A stretch of DNA of 64,000 nucleotides, from NCBI RefSeq assembly GCF_964204865.1, contig NC_135259.1, positions 10,240,974 through 10,304,973 on the forward strand, written 5' to 3'. The notes beneath the pieces are model-generated. The model had not been told where the DNA came from. It worked only from the letters and a program-made list of their open reading frames with translations, and searched no databases. Origin of the DNA: Styela clava (lineage: Eukaryota > Chordata > Ascidiacea > Stolidobranchia > Styelidae). Positions 33,642 through 46,777 of the stretch are shown here, in pieces. The translations under genes were made by a program, and so were the position numbers. The stretch's first letter is position 1; every line of letters begins with the position of its first letter.

Positions 33642-36600
33642 ATGAGTAGGCGTACCGGTTTTTACGGAGGCTCACCTGGCCCACCTATCGACGAAAGATC
33701 ATTAACGCATCATGTACCACAGTTGTATGGTCAGATTACACCAGGAGGTAACCATGTCTATGGTGGTCCTGGTATACCATATGATCCTCCACCCCAAGAG
33801 ATGAATGGAAATGATTCTGTTTATTATACCCATCATGTAGGGGGAAATGTAATGCCCAGTAATTATGCTGATTTCAGAAGTGTTCATATGAATACTTATC
33901 CATATGTCCCGAGAATGGGTCAATTTTATTATGGGGGTGGCCCGGCCCCTTATTATTATACAGCCCCTCCTCAATTTGTTGATGACAATTTTGCGCACGG
34001 CCAACAGTACACAGAATGGTCTTCCAATGATTTTTCGACTCCAAACGACATGTCGCCACCAGAATCTACCACTGTGGAAGACAACGCTACTGCTGCTGAA
34101 GCTCGGTCATCTAGTAACGAAAGCGCTGGAAAATCGCGACGATTTAGCAGACAACGCAATGTTAAAGATGGTGATGGAAATAGACCCCGTAGTGCGTCAA
34201 ATAAAACACAATTCAAAAATGTACCTAAACATGAAATAAGATTTAGTCATCAGAAACGACAATTAGACACTGCTCCAATATCCGAACAAAAGTCTGTTAT
34301 AAAAATTGATGACAATGACAGTGCTGAGGCTTCCAATACAGAAGATTCAAGATTTTCTATAATTCGAAGTATTGGCAAGAGAGAGATTGACACTGGTTAT
34401 GATGAACCACAAAAACCGAATAGAGGACCAAGACAAAACAATAAAAAAGAGAAGCCGAGAATCATAAAGAAGAAAATTGACAAGCCTGTGGTAATTGAAT
34501 CATCAGAATCTCAACTTAATCTTTTATTGGACCAACTTACATGCGGAACTTATGAATGCATGGTCTGTTGCGATCGTGTCAAACAACAACACGCAATATG
34601 GAATTGCAGTAAATGTTATCATGTTTTTCATATGGGGTGCATCAAAAAATGGGCCCGGTCCCCCTCCGCTCATGTTGAAGGTGAAGGGTGGCGATGCCCA
34701 GGTTGCCAAAACATTACCAAGAAATTCCCAAGCACCTATAACTGCTATTGTGGAAAAGTAAAAGAACCAGAGTGGAATCGCAGAGAAACTCCTCACTCAT
34801 GTGGAGAAGTTTGTGGCAAAAAGCGAAGCAACAATGATACATGTACTCATCCATGTAACATACTCTGCCATCCAGGACCGTGTCCTCCATGTCCAGCCAG
34901 TGTAATTAAGCCCTGTTTATGTGGGAAGATGACAAGAAAAGTAAGGTGCAGTCAACAAAAGCCATTGACATGTACAGATGAATGCGGGAAATTGAAAAAT
35001 TGTGACATTCACAAATGTGATGTTATATGTCATGCTGGTGACTGCAATGACTGTGACGTACTTGTGGAACAAGAATGCTTTTGTAGTAAAAATAAAAGGG
35101 AAGTTTTGTGTGGTTCCGATCAGTTCAAAATTACTCGTACCAAAGGCAGAAAGCAGGTTTACTCTTGTGAAGGTATATGTGAGAAAATACTTTTGTGTGG
35201 TCATCATAATTGTGCTGAAGTTTGCCACGAAGGAGACTGCAAGCTGTGTCCTCTACGTCCTAGTGCTGTAACAACGTGTCCATGCACTCAAACAAAGATT
35301 TCTGATTTAGTTGATGAAGATGGTAATAAAGCTGTTCGAACGCAGTGTATTGATCCTATTCCTCTATGCGATAAAACATGTAATAAACCACTGCGATGTG
35401 GTGGTGACAGCATTCATACATGTAAACTTAAATGTCACACTGGTCCGTGTTCTCCATGTACGGACGATATATCTGCCATTCATTGTCGATGTGGGAAATC
35501 AGAAGATGAAGTACCATGTTCTGAAATACCAGAAAAATTGTATATTTGTGATCGACGATGTAATAAAAAACGCAAATGTGGTCGACATAAGTGCGGAAAA
35601 ACTTGTTGTATCGATACAGAACACTTGTGTACACAGATATGTGGAAGAAAACTTGAATGTAAATTACATCGATGTGAGGAACCTTGTCACAGAGGGAATT
35701 GCCACACCTGTTATAATGTTAGTTTTGAAGATTTGAGTTGTCATTGCGGAGCTGAAGTCATGTTTGCGCCAATTCCCTGTGGCACGAAACCACCTGAATG
35801 CTTGAGGGAATGCATGAGAGTTCATTCTTGTTTTCATCCTGTTAAACACAATTGTCACAATGAAGAAAAATGTCCACCTTGTGTTGTTTTGGTCAAGAAA
35901 CCTTGTAATTGTGGAAGGATAATTCGAAGTAACATTCCATGTCACCAAGAGAATGTCTCATGTGGTGCACCTTGCAAAAAAGTACTCCCTTGTGGTCATC
36001 ACTGCCTGAAACCATGCCATCAAGGCCCATGTATGGAGGAAAATGACAAATGTACTCAACCTTGTAGCATTATGCGTGTTGAATGCATTCATCCCTGTGC
36101 AATGTTTTGTCACCAAGGTCAGCCTTGTCCTCCTTCACAATGTAAGGCTATGGTCACTCTTAAATGCAGCTGCGGAAATCGCGAAATGCAGGTAGAATGC
36201 TCAGAGGGAGGAGCGACTTATCAACGGATATCATCAGAGGCATTCGCAAGGCAACAACAAATGAGCAAAGGCACTGTTGACATTAGCAATCTCTTTAACA
36301 GCGGAGGAAAGCAGAAAGTCCTTCCGTGTAATGAACAATGCAGTGCTATCGAACGAAACCGTAGATTAGCAGAAGCCCTGAATATTGATGAACAGGCTTC
36401 AGCTGTAGCGGAACAACATATCTATTCATCTTTTCTACAGATGTGGGCCAAACAAGATCCAATGTTTGTTCAAGGCATAGAACAAGAGTTAACAAATATC
36501 ATTGAGGCCGTAGCTTGGTTGGATAAAACTAAACGTTCTCACACATTTCCATCTATGAGAAGAGAGAAACGACAAGTTATTCACGAACTTGCTGAAGCTT

Positions 36601-37154
36601 TTGATTGTAAATCTGTCAGCATTGATGAAGAGCCAAATCGCAGCGTTCTTGTTACCGCTGTTCGAGGTGTGAGCAAAATTCCACGTCTTCTCTTGAGTGA
36701 CAGCGTGAAAAAAAAAGAACCTGAACCAGCATTTCGAAGGCAAACTGAGAGTCAAAGTAAGACAAGTAATACTGTTGATGGAAAGAAAAGACTTCTGAGC
36801 TCCATGAAACTCGTGTCTTTGACATCTGCATCCCCTTCATCAGACGATAAAACAAGTGATTCCAGTCATCACATGAAAAGACCAGCTTCCATTCCTCGTA
36901 TGCCGAGTTATACTTCATCAGTGGCCAAACAGTCTACTACCAGCGTTTCTGGAAAATTCTCAGCTGAACACAATGCTAGAGGTGGTTATTCAGATGGAAA
37001 ATTGTCGAATACTACTCCATCCAACAGTCGGGGCAATGCATATAGACCAGCAAGCTACGCTCGGACCAGCCAATCAACAAGAACGCCATCTGGGTCGGCA
37101 GCATCTGGAGGCAAAAATGAACCAGAAATTGACTATTTTGATATGACTGGTTAA
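33642..37154 (+). CDS. NFX1: NFX1 transcriptional regulator, single coding exon
   Basis: An uninterrupted frame of 1170 residues. The N-terminal 300 residues are low-complexity, rich in Gly, Pro and Tyr, then basic. A RING/PHD-like finger starts at C306 (CMVCC, CYHVFHMGCIKKWARSP, WRCPGCQ). A long array of NF-X1 zinc fingers covers about residues 370-890, with repeated CGHH-x-C-x3-CH-x-G-x-C units such as CGHHNCAEVCHEGDC and RCEEPCHRGNCHTC. An R3H-type region follows at about 930-1012 (SMRREKRQVIHELAEAF, NRSVLVTAVRG). A serine-rich tail ends in EIDYFDMTG, matching the conserved C-terminus of animal NFX1. In animals NFX1 represses MHC class II and other promoters and binds poly(A)-binding proteins; I did not find the usual PAM2-like motif at the N-terminus. 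Vertebrate NFX1 is split into many exons, so one coding exon here is notable. AATAAA lies at 37637. Confidence 0.95.
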   Translation: MSRRTGFYGGSPGPPIDERSLTHHVPQLYGQITPGGNHVYGGPGIPYDPPPQEMNGNDSVYYTHHVGGNVMPSNYADFRSVHMNTYPYVPRMGQFYYGGGPAPYYYTAPPQFVDDNFAHGQQYTEWSSNDFSTPNDMSPPESTTVEDNATAAEARSSSNESAGKSRRFSRQRNVKDGDGNRPRSASNKTQFKNVPKHEIRFSHQKRQLDTAPISEQKSVIKIDDNDSAEASNTEDSRFSIIRSIGKREIDTGYDEPQKPNRGPRQNNKKEKPRIIKKKIDKPVVIESSESQLNLLLDQLTCGTYECMVCCDRVKQQHAIWNCSKCYHVFHMGCIKKWARSPSAHVEGEGWRCPGCQNITKKFPSTYNCYCGKVKEPEWNRRETPHSCGEVCGKKRSNNDTCTHPCNILCHPGPCPPCPASVIKPCLCGKMTRKVRCSQQKPLTCTDECGKLKNCDIHKCDVICHAGDCNDCDVLVEQECFCSKNKREVLCGSDQFKITRTKGRKQVYSCEGICEKILLCGHHNCAEVCHEGDCKLCPLRPSAVTTCPCTQTKISDLVDEDGNKAVRTQCIDPIPLCDKTCNKPLRCGGDSIHTCKLKCHTGPCSPCTDDISAIHCRCGKSEDEVPCSEIPEKLYICDRRCNKKRKCGRHKCGKTCCIDTEHLCTQICGRKLECKLHRCEEPCHRGNCHTCYNVSFEDLSCHCGAEVMFAPIPCGTKPPECLRECMRVHSCFHPVKHNCHNEEKCPPCVVLVKKPCNCGRIIRSNIPCHQENVSCGAPCKKVLPCGHHCLKPCHQGPCMEENDKCTQPCSIMRVECIHPCAMFCHQGQPCPPSQCKAMVTLKCSCGNREMQVECSEGGATYQRISSEAFARQQQMSKGTVDISNLFNSGGKQKVLPCNEQCSAIERNRRLAEALNIDEQASAVAEQHIYSSFLQMWAKQDPMFVQGIEQELTNIIEAVAWLDKTKRSHTFPSMRREKRQVIHELAEAFDCKSVSIDEEPNRSVLVTAVRGVSKIPRLLLSDSVKKKEPEPAFRRQTESQSKTSNTVDGKKRLLSSMKLVSLTSASPSSDDKTSDSSHHMKRPASIPRMPSYTSSVAKQSTTSVSGKFSAEHNARGGYSDGKLSNTTPSNSRGNAYRPASYARTSQSTRTPSGSAASGGKNEPEIDYFDMTG

Positions 37155-37984
37155 AATCGATCTACAAGATTATTTGTGGATTGCTGTTTTTTTTTATCGT
37201 TAGGGGGCTAAAGACTGAGGTGCAGTTGGCCAAGTTTAGATATGAATTATTATGACTTTATTGATTATACTTACCGTAGAATTCTTGTTGTTGAAATGTG
37301 CTAAGAAGCAGTTCGTGTTGATATAAATGAACCAATTTATGCATTAAAAATAAATATTGTAACTCGTGAAATAGGCTATTTTCATGTGTAATTGATCATA
37401 TTAGATCGTTTTTTGATTGTCAGCCAGAAATTTCAAAATTTCATGTACATGAGCATAAGTTAATTTGTTAAAACGTACAGCATCTTACTCAGATGGTGCT
37501 TGAAATTCTAGTTTGTGTATTAATAATCCTGTATATTGTTTAAGTTTTATCATTGGTTGGTTATGGAATTTTGTTGAAACGAGCTTTTCTTTTTCGTGAA
37601 GTGAGTTTAACTAAGCAGTGTGTAAAATATGCTTGGAATAAATGATTTGAATTGTTGCATTTGTGTTTTTTTATTGTATCATATTACTAGAGATTGAATA
37701 TTCGAAAGTCTGTTAAAATTATATCTTTTATTAAGTTCTCCGCAATGGTTCCAAAAGAAAATGACTCGCAGCCTAGAGAAACGTCAGAATCCCTTTAGTT
37801 TAAAGCAATAAGTTTTAGTAATCAGTTCGCATAACTTGTCATAGTCTTGAGATAGCAAAATACTTGGTTGGAAACGACTTACCAAATAATACGATTCACA
37901 AATTTTCTGCTTTAGTCGTAAAATTAAGAATACGCAAGCTTGTTTAACAAAAAATCGAAATTGGGCCCTTTAGATGCCTTGGCG
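37155..37984 (+). other. NFX1 3' UTR and spacer
   Basis: Contains AATAAA signals at about 37346 and 37637; the second is followed within 30 bases by a T-rich stretch. No further gene. Confidence 0.5.
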
Positions 37985-38185
37985 GATTTGGATTGGATTT
38001 GCATATTTATCCCGGGGGATAGGAAAGCCTATAAGACGGCGAACCAAGGCCTCTCGTCCGGTTGAGGGTTCATGTCTGGTATGAGTCTGAGATTAGTTAG
38101 CCAGTTATTTGTTTTCGGAAGCATGGACTTGAAGGTGGAGGAAGCGTAACCGACCAGCCGTTACGTGAACCACCTTTCGCAGATA
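37985..38185 (-). repeat. tRNA-derived SINE, 3' part
   Basis: On the minus strand this matches the body and tail of the SINE at 21712, including CCGGGGGATAGGAAAG and GGCCTCTCGTCCGGTT on the plus strand. The tRNA-like head is missing. Confidence 0.75.
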
Positions 38186-38799
38186 TATATATATGTGATT
38201 GAATACTGTTTTTTTTTGAGTAACTTTGGTTTAATGACAGATGGAAATTCTCTTGTCAATGTGACTCGTATTTATCCATTTTATTGATGTTTGTGAAATC
38301 TGCTATGACTCTTCAACTCGAAATAGCATGTAACGTGACTTGGGACTACCCTGTACGTATGATTGCTCTTTAATATAATCTCTGGAACGATGTTGGTTGC
38401 CCAAATCACCTAAGCCGTACTCGCAAAATAAGACATTTCTGATCAGGTGAGATACCCTCCTTGTCTTGAATTTTTTATTTCCCATTTTCAATAGTATCCG
38501 ATGCTTCAACTTCAAGGGTTATGTTATGGTCTTGCCAGTTAACGTCGATCTAAAGATCGGTAAGTATGTTGATAGGTATTTGTCTGTATGTATGTCTGTT
38601 TGTTTGAATGATAGATGAACGCGATGTCTCACGGAGGCGAAGTTCAATCTGCTCCAAATTTTGCATGTGCATTCATCATATCTCGGACCAGAAGCCTATT
38701 GCCTATTGAATAAATTATAACGTTTAATTAGCGAGTTATCAATTAATTAGTGATGGGACACGCGGTGTCACTATAGAGTCATGAATCAAAACCGCAGTT

Positions 38800-38942
38800 G
38801 CGATCAATAAGTCTTCGGTCTCCGCCCGACATTCTCGTTTATTTGTTTCTGATGTGTGGACTTGATGGTGGCGGAAGCCGTAGTGGTCTGTGACGTAATC
38901 CATCTTGCGGCGCAATGGAGTCTAGCAATCCTTTCGTACATA
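38800..38942 (-). repeat. tRNA-derived SINE, decayed fragment
   Basis: Contains diverged forms of the SINE body (GGACTTGATGGTGGCGGAAG, GAGTCTAGCAATCCT on the plus strand). It directly precedes the better preserved copy at 38943. Confidence 0.5.
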
Positions 38943-39290
38943 GGATTTAGGCCTACATATATATATCCTGGGGGAGAGGAAAGGGTTCAGGCTGCTTAAA
39001 CATGTGGCGAATCACGGCCTCTCGTTCGGTTGTCAATTCATGTCGGATACCTGCATAAGATTAGTTATAGCCTGTTCTTTTATTTTCAGAATCATGTACT
39101 TGATTGTGGAGGAAGTCGTATCCGAACAGAGGTTACGCGAACCACCCTACGGCGCGAGGAGTCCAGCAATCCTCTCACACATAATTATCCCCCACGGGAT
39201 TCAAACCTGTGAATCCACGCAGGGTAATCAGAGGTGCTGTGGCAATCGTATTCCTAACACTTAGCACAATGCGCTGCATAAATATATATT
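38943..39290 (-). repeat. tRNA-derived SINE, nearly full length
   Basis: Same order as the reverse complement of the 21712 copy: tail side CTGGGGGAGAGGAAAGG, body GGCCTCTCGTTCGGTTG and GAGGAGTCCAGCAATCCTCT, then the tRNA-like head with a decayed B box (GGGATTCAAACCTGTGAATC). Short frames here are repeat-derived. Confidence 0.75.
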
Positions 39291-41867
39291 CAGTACCGCT
39301 ACGTCATGATTTCAACACAACGAGGCAAAGTCGGTGGACTATTAGAACTGTCCCATGTATAATTTTTCAAACAAATATTATAAATCAGGCACACTATTTA
39401 TTGTAATATTGGAAGAACGGAAGCATTTTAACGCTGCTAATATATTCGGGACTTTTACTGTATGATCTACTTTTATAATTTTTTTTGTTATTGCTATTAT
39501 ATTATGGAATACTATTCTAATTTAACTTGCTGAAGCAACTATCCACAACCCCCTGGTTCATACCGGCACCGGTCTGTGAATCAATTTGCGAGCTACGCAC
39601 AATCTATTGGTAGGTGATTTGGGCGTTAAATTTTATATAGTAGAAATAAAAATTATAATATTCCTTTTTCAAAGTATTCTTACTGAACATGGCGTGCTCA
39701 GTGAATAGAAAAATGCTTAATCTTCACAAAATACGGAATCTGCCTACTTCGATTCGCACCGTAAAATCAATGGGATCATCGTTCTATATGCAGATGGACA
39801 AGACCTGTAATTTTTTTTGACAAGTCGTTGAAAATTACACTGAAATTTTTAAATCGCTCCATCATTTTTTTGAACGAGCGGTTATAACCATCAAAGAGAA
39901 TATCGTCGCGTATATGTTTCTCGAAACCACCCGTTTATTAACTTCCCCGATAAATTAAGGAATACCTAATCCGGAACCACTTTTATTCTTTTAATTTTTT
40001 TCCGGTGTTCCGGTTTGTTAATATTAAAAATCTGACTCCGACTAACGGCAGTCAATTTGCATGCCATCAATAATTCATGTATTCAAGCATTTACATGTGT
40101 ACTTCTTCTGAAAAACATTAAACGATCACACTTGCCATTTAGGTGCCAATCTTTGGAAGTACAAAATATTTCCAAGTCAAGTTTATACATGATATAAATT
40201 TAATCAAATATGATATAATTTATAATTCATCGAATCTAAAAGCATTGTTTCCCAACTTGACCTCGTTGTAATATTTTGTTTCAATCAGCATACGGATCAT
40301 TGATTTGAAAGGCGGGTAGGCGATCCCTAATGGGTTTCAAAATATTTTTCTAAAATATACCTTTTTTTTATATAATCCAAGAATGACACTACAATCGATA
40401 CTATATAATTAATTTTTTGGCCTGATATAAAGATGCCAATAAACGACTGGCAATACACAGCAAGAGAAGGCAGGAAAGAGGTTGTTTGGGTTACCGCCTT
40501 ACATTACGGAACACGTTTTTAATAAGTTTTCAATGCTATGAGCAAACCGTTATCTATAGGCTTAATGGCAATCCTAATATATAATCATAATTCACTAAAA
40601 TGTTAATGAACCGAGGGAGATCGATGGACGAAATACAATGTAGTGCTATGAAGTGGAATACTGTATATACGAAAACTACATTTCAAAATTATTGTAATAC
40701 TCTTACAATGTCCATTGGTATATTGGATTCGTCGTCTTTCCGTGCGTATCTAGTGACTTTGTAGTCGTGGCAAATCTTTCTGATAGATTTTTCCAACAAG
40801 TTCCAAATTTTTCAATACTTAGAAAGAAACCTCAACTGATCGAACAATCGCCAAGAAAAAATCAAAGTCAGGCGAGAGACATATTCGTTACTTTGCATAA
40901 AAGCAATCGGAATGCGTCGATATCCCAGCGCCTCTGAATTGAACTTGGTATGTTAGGGTATATGTACCATTAGGGCAAGACGCTGCAGTATATCCAAGGA
41001 AGGACAAAAAGAGCATAAAATAAAGTTACATTAGAATTGGTACGAGGTTATTTCTCGATTGTTTTTTTTTCGATGTTTCGTTTCAAATTCGGTAACGGTG
41101 GAGCAAAATAACGGTTTGGATGAAGCCAGATACGGGGGTTAATTAGTTTAACAAAATACCCCCAGAAGAGATTTTCTACTTTGGCAATGAACTTTCGCAT
41201 TTAGTTTGTTTGATTTCAATGAAAAAGAAGTCCAATTTTATTTCCGAAAAAAAGTTTAAAATTATAGTTAGTATATAGTTAGCATATTAGTATTACTGAT
41301 ATGCCAAAATTGAGCATTTATACTCTGATATGAAATACTGGTATGAGAAAACTCGCTGAAAACTAGAGACACATTGAAGCATGAGAAATTATACGCAAAT
41401 ATTCCATCGTTAACAGTACTGGTGTAGATGTCTTGAGTAACTGTTAACTGGCACAGATATGCAATATTCTTAAGTTATATAAAGAACCTGTTTATTCTGA
41501 AAATTGAAACAATACACTTTATCTGATCAATACGTTCCATTTAGTTTAGGAAGTAAATTCAATCAAGTCAATATTGCACTGTGAAGTAAAGTTTCAAATT
41601 CCAACGAGTAATCTTATTATCCCTTTATTTTCGTAGCATTTGAACTCAAGCTTAATAAAGCAGTGTTATCTCATCATTTATTTATTGCACTGGTTCAATA
41701 GTTAGAGGTATTAACTTACACTTTACATTGATGTTTGCAACTTTAGTAATCTGACAGAGACTTGCTTGGTTTAGATCATCCTACAATACTGCAGCAGTAA
41801 TCAACTTAACTTCGTTAATATATATTTATTGAGTCTTGCGAGTGTGGCGCGGCTCCATTTCTTTTTT
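39291..41867. other. Intergenic, no gene seen
   Basis: About 2.6 kb of AT-rich sequence. I find no coding region, no structured repeat and no terminal repeat that I can support. Confidence 0.4.
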
Positions 41868-42097
41868 GGTACTCCCGGAGTATGTGAACCAAGATGGCGG
41901 ACACCGGAACGTAGTATGTGTACCAGGTTAGTGTTAGGTTATAATTTTATTCCGATTTTCCTTATTTTAGTTCTATTACGAGTTCGGGGACTAGCCAAGT
42001 GACTGCCGCAGTATTTGTACCTGAAATTATGGCCTAACTTGGTACACATACTACGTTCCGGTGTTCGCCATCTTGGTTCACATACTTCGGGAATACC
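41868..42097. mobile_element. Longer palindromic MITE related to the CTCCTGAAGTATG family
   Basis: Left arm from GGTACTCCCGGAGTATGTGA through CCAAGATGGCGG to GTACCAGGTTA, right arm its near-perfect reverse complement ending TTCGGGAATACC. Each arm is about 62 bp. The core CCAAGATGGCG and the GTACCAGGTTAG stretch are shared with the 102-bp copies, but the centre is different and longer. Confidence 0.8.
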
Positions 42098-45000
42098 CTT
42101 TATTCTTGATTGACAAGTTACTGATTTGATCAACTTTATTTTCTGTAGGATGAAGTTGAATTTACTTATTCTTTTTGGAAGTATTTAGGCTATGATTAGT
42201 TTAATGAAGTATCGATCACTTGAATAAGAATATCACAAGTAAAATGCGTCTATATTACGTAATAAAGCTTAGTGTGGTTCAAATCTAAAGTTGGTGAAAG
42301 CAATCTGGTTTGTACGTAATAAATTGATTTTTGTTCTCTGTACGTGGCTATACTTATTTTTACGTAGCCCCAACTAAAGCCTCAACTCGCCACATTAGTG
42401 ACATTTTCATCATCGAAATACTGAATTCCCAACGTCTTACTAATTCTCATTCATCTTTTATGAGATGATAAGGTTTAATGATAATTTTAGTGGCGATTTT
42501 ATCATAATGTCATACTGAACGGATGTTTTACTTCGTATTCGTCTCCCACGAAAGTGGAATTAATTTATAAGTGATATCAATTTATCTGGTTGACTGACAA
42601 CACAAATGCAATTGTGATTTCAGACTAGACACTGAGGATTCTTGTTTGTTAATAATATTTTAATGGAATTGTAGAATATTTTATCACATGAACTGATGTG
42701 CCGATTGAAAGTAGAAACTTTTCAAGAAACAGAATTTTTAAAATTTTTCAGTTTCTATTCAAATCCAATCCAACCCGTTACATAGATTATTGGCTGTATA
42801 TGGCCATTCATTTAGTGATTTAACATATAGAACAAAACCACCGTATCTGGGTGGAATTGGCCTTTGATCCGTGACGTCTTGCAGGAAGCAGGAAATGATC
42901 ACGATGTAAATATAATTAGTATCACCGGCAAAATATAGATGTGCTGAATTCATGATGTATCGTAGAGTCTTTTTTGCTCATTAATTGCCTTCAATTATTA
43001 CCAGAGCCTATATTCTATATTCTGTGACTATAGTAAAATCTCCGTGTATATAACCAATAAGATATTTAATTATTTTTTTATTGTGAAGTGATAGTGAATT
43101 TTTCTCAAAATCTCATTTTTGTGGGTTAGCATGTTAAATATTATGATACATTCCTAAGTTTGAATTTCTGATCATTTCTGCCAAAACATATCAGTAAATT
43201 GTCGTGTGCATCCATGCATCAAGAAATAAGAACTTTATTCGAATGGGTCGCATAACGGGATTTTAAAGTTAATATCGATTATAGGCTTTGGTTGCCTTTA
43301 AGAAGCATTCAGAATTCGTGGGATTCAAATTTACGGATTCAAAGTGAAAATGTGTTATCACAGTGATCGTAAGCGTGTAGATTCACCTGGTGTAGCGATA
43401 TGACATATTGGTGTTGTAGATGAGACCCCACACAATTGTAATTTTGGGATTCTTATATATATATAGAGTACTGAAGTATGCGTTAGATTACTTGTCGAGA
43501 AGAGTTTCAAAATTTCAATCAACAAAAACAAGTTTTTAGATCGATACTATTATAGCCAAGAGTTCCAACCTAAAACATATACATAATGCATTTATTGGAA
43601 GCTTGACAAGTCAGCAATGTAAAGCATTCTTCCTCTTCTCTATCGTTGCCTCACCATCGACTTCATTTATTTGACGTCAGCATAAGCTCACGTATGCTTT
43701 TTCTTCCATACAGTTGGAATTGTTACGAGTAACCAAAACCAACATTCATACAAACGCATGGAAGCCCGGAAGCAAAATATCTGCTAGCTGGCTATTGCAT
43801 TATGTATTTGGAACTAGCTGATTTGGCATTGTTTTTGACCTGAATGCGTGAGGTTGTAGCTGTCATCAACGGTGTATCTGTGCTTTTGTTTTTTGCCAAT
43901 GTGAATGTTAGGCTAACGTGTAGGCTACAGTGACAATTTTCTTATTCTAAAATGTTCAAATTGAGGCAGGTTAATTCTTGATGGTGTAAGGTTTGCTTTT
44001 TCATTTTTTTACTCAACAAAACACCATAAAAATATTTATTAATGCATTTATATTCAGTTGAGATTCCGGATAATATTACTGACTCCGAATCGAACATAAC
44101 AAGATCTTGTTGGGCAAGCAGATTCATTTACGTCCGAACTTTGTTTAGCTGTCTGATTTTATCGGAAGAAGGAAACAGTGACCCTTTTATAAGCTTGTTA
44201 TTCAACTATAATATTGGGGTCAACAATGACGTAATCTGTCACGATGACGTCATAGCCTAATATTGTCGATCATAATCACTGGAAGATACGCAACTGGGAA
44301 GCCGTACCAAATAGGCAAATACAACGAACTCGATGCCGAAGAAAGGCCAAAAGCCTATTCGCGTAAATTCTCATGAAACTGCTAAGAGAGTGGAGAAATG
44401 TCCAAGACAATCACCATAGATGTACTATACTCTATATATATATCTTTGATTTCATTTCTTGATTGATAGATGATTTACATTTTGTGAGTTGTTAGTGGGT
44501 TCCATTTAGGATGCACCGTGTGATTAGATTGTAGGAACTATCATTTAAGTCTTGCTAACTATTTAACTTGATGTGGATTACGAATTATGAATGTTTGCTC
44601 TTATAAAGATCGTGAGCCCCCAATTATAAACTGAGAGTGTAGGCCGTAAAATGATAGGTTTATCTTTACGACGGAGGTTTAATGGTTTGCCGTAGATGCA
44701 AGACTTGAAACGCTGTACAGTACGTATAGTACAGGAATTTGATGCAGTGTTAAAAGTATTTCGTTTCAGATTTATGTGTTAAAATTCAGATGTACCGTAC
44801 CTTAATCTGCAAGTGAACTGGTTATTAATAGTCTGTAGTCGGCTCGACCCAAAAATAGCCTCTCTGCAGAACATATTTCTTTATTCATTGACCATCAGGA
44901 TGAAATTAATCTTATGCTTATACATTATTTAAAAAACAAGATTTTGTTGGCAACTCCTCATGTATGTAAAACTGAACTACCCACAGCCTAACAATTTCTA

Positions 45001-46777
45001 CACCAACCGATGCGATGCCACATGCTTTATACGCTACATTTAACTGCGTTACGCGATTTAAAAAAAGTTTTGAATAGAAAATTCTTGCAAAAATGTTTAA
45101 ATTATTAGCAGAAATATTCAATAAACTACAAATTATTTTAGTTCATTCAAATTTATGAAACATTCCTAGGACAAAATCTATTTTGTTCTAGATGCTTCGT
45201 AAACCTCCATAAACGCTAAATTTTTCGTCGCCATATGCTCACGGTATAACCCAAGTAATGATAATAATAATATAAAAATTGGTTAACAACTCGACAAATA
45301 TTAGATGAATTTGTACCGTTTATTTCTTCACTTCTGAACGCTCTGTTTTATCGACGCCATGCACAGTTGGTGTTTATTTTACCTCGTCGTCATGTAATTA
45401 GCTTTTGCGTAAGTCCCTGGGTGCAAATTTGTAAATCGGATTCGGTCTCTCGCTGCGAATATCCCGAAAATCAATAACACGAGGGTGATAATTGTCTGAA
45501 ACGCGTGTTTTGAAGCGTATAGCATGTAGCAAAATCTGCCTGATGGATGTGTATTGGTGTTGTATTTATAGAATCCGATCATGCTTAAAGAAGTATCAAC
45601 CAAGAATGAGTGGTACTTTTATTAAACGGCCCATCTTTGGTGTATATTTTTCTGAGACATTTTGAGAAATGAGAAATTTTGATATGGTGTGAAATACTAG
45701 ATCTGCGCTCATGCGTGTTTCTTTAAAAGCCATTAACGCTTACTGATATAAATGTCTTTCTGGAAATAAAATGCAATTAATTTCTCGTGATTAGTAATGC
45801 AGAAAATTCTTAGTATATGAAGCGTATGAAAAATCATATTTCTTGATTCTGTCGATGCACAATAAAAAGAATATGTATAGCCAGCCAGTAGCGATAAAAA
45901 TATTGCCAAAGAGCACGAGGTAAACAGGAAGGCCAATAGTTAAAACGTTCATAATCAGAGTGTATGATAAAGCATGCGTGATTTCAAGAATATTCAAATT
46001 ATAATGTTGTTAGATTCAGCCGCTCAGATATACTCGAAAGAGTACATAAAAAGATTGCATCAAGTCATGTGGTTGGTGTTTATGACATATGATAAGAAGC
46101 ATCAGGTTAACCATATTCATCGCTCGATGATTTTTTAAATTGTCAGGTCTAAATAAAGAATGGATTGCAACGGACTTTGTTTATCAATAACTAATGCGAT
46201 TCGGAATACAGATAGAATGCCGTTGTTTCCGTTCCTGTATGGATACCAGACATAATTTGATTGTCCAGTTTTTTAATAGTATTTTCCTAAATCGCATTAC
46301 ATATTTGCTTATTCATTTTCATGCATTCAACAAGTTCTTAGCTAACATTCGAAGTTCTTTGCGACGTATAGTACTTCTGACGTTATAACCAATCCCGTTC
46401 CATCGGCTGTTATGTTTTTTACGTGTTATATTCCCCGCGAATGTGGATTACATGTCCGATCATTGAGTAGAATATTAAGGTGTTTGTACAGAGACCCAAG
46501 TGATCTCAATAGCTTTCAGTAAGTCAGTGGAGTGGACTCTCGAGTCGATAGAATGTATTGCTTTGTAAGAATCACGTACAAGACATTTCACAATCATTTT
46601 TGATAGAGCTGTTTAGACCTGACCCTATTTAGGCAATAGCTCGATTAAATACCATCTACATAAATTTTGTTTTAGGTCTAGCAAATAGTTCATATACACG
46701 TCGTCATAATAGAAAAACAATGTCGCAGTCTTGATGTAGTATTTTCCGACAGGATTCATTGGATTATATTAAAAAGA
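42098..46777. other. Intergenic, no gene supported
   Basis: About 4.7 kb. Two minus-strand frames (45997-45791 and 45603-45379) would encode hydrophobic peptides, but they have no family match I recognise and no joining splice sites. There is a short TA-rich stretch near 43457-43466. Upstream regulatory sequence of the GT31 gene is probably in the last part. Confidence 0.4.

Noticed and set aside
33702-36918. Several antisense and out-of-frame reading frames inside NFX1
   Set aside because: They are shadows of the long NFX1 frame caused by its biased composition.
45379-45997. A two-exon minus-strand membrane protein
   Set aside because: Two hydrophobic frames exist but no matching splice sites join them, one lacks an ATG at its 5' end, and neither resembles a known family.
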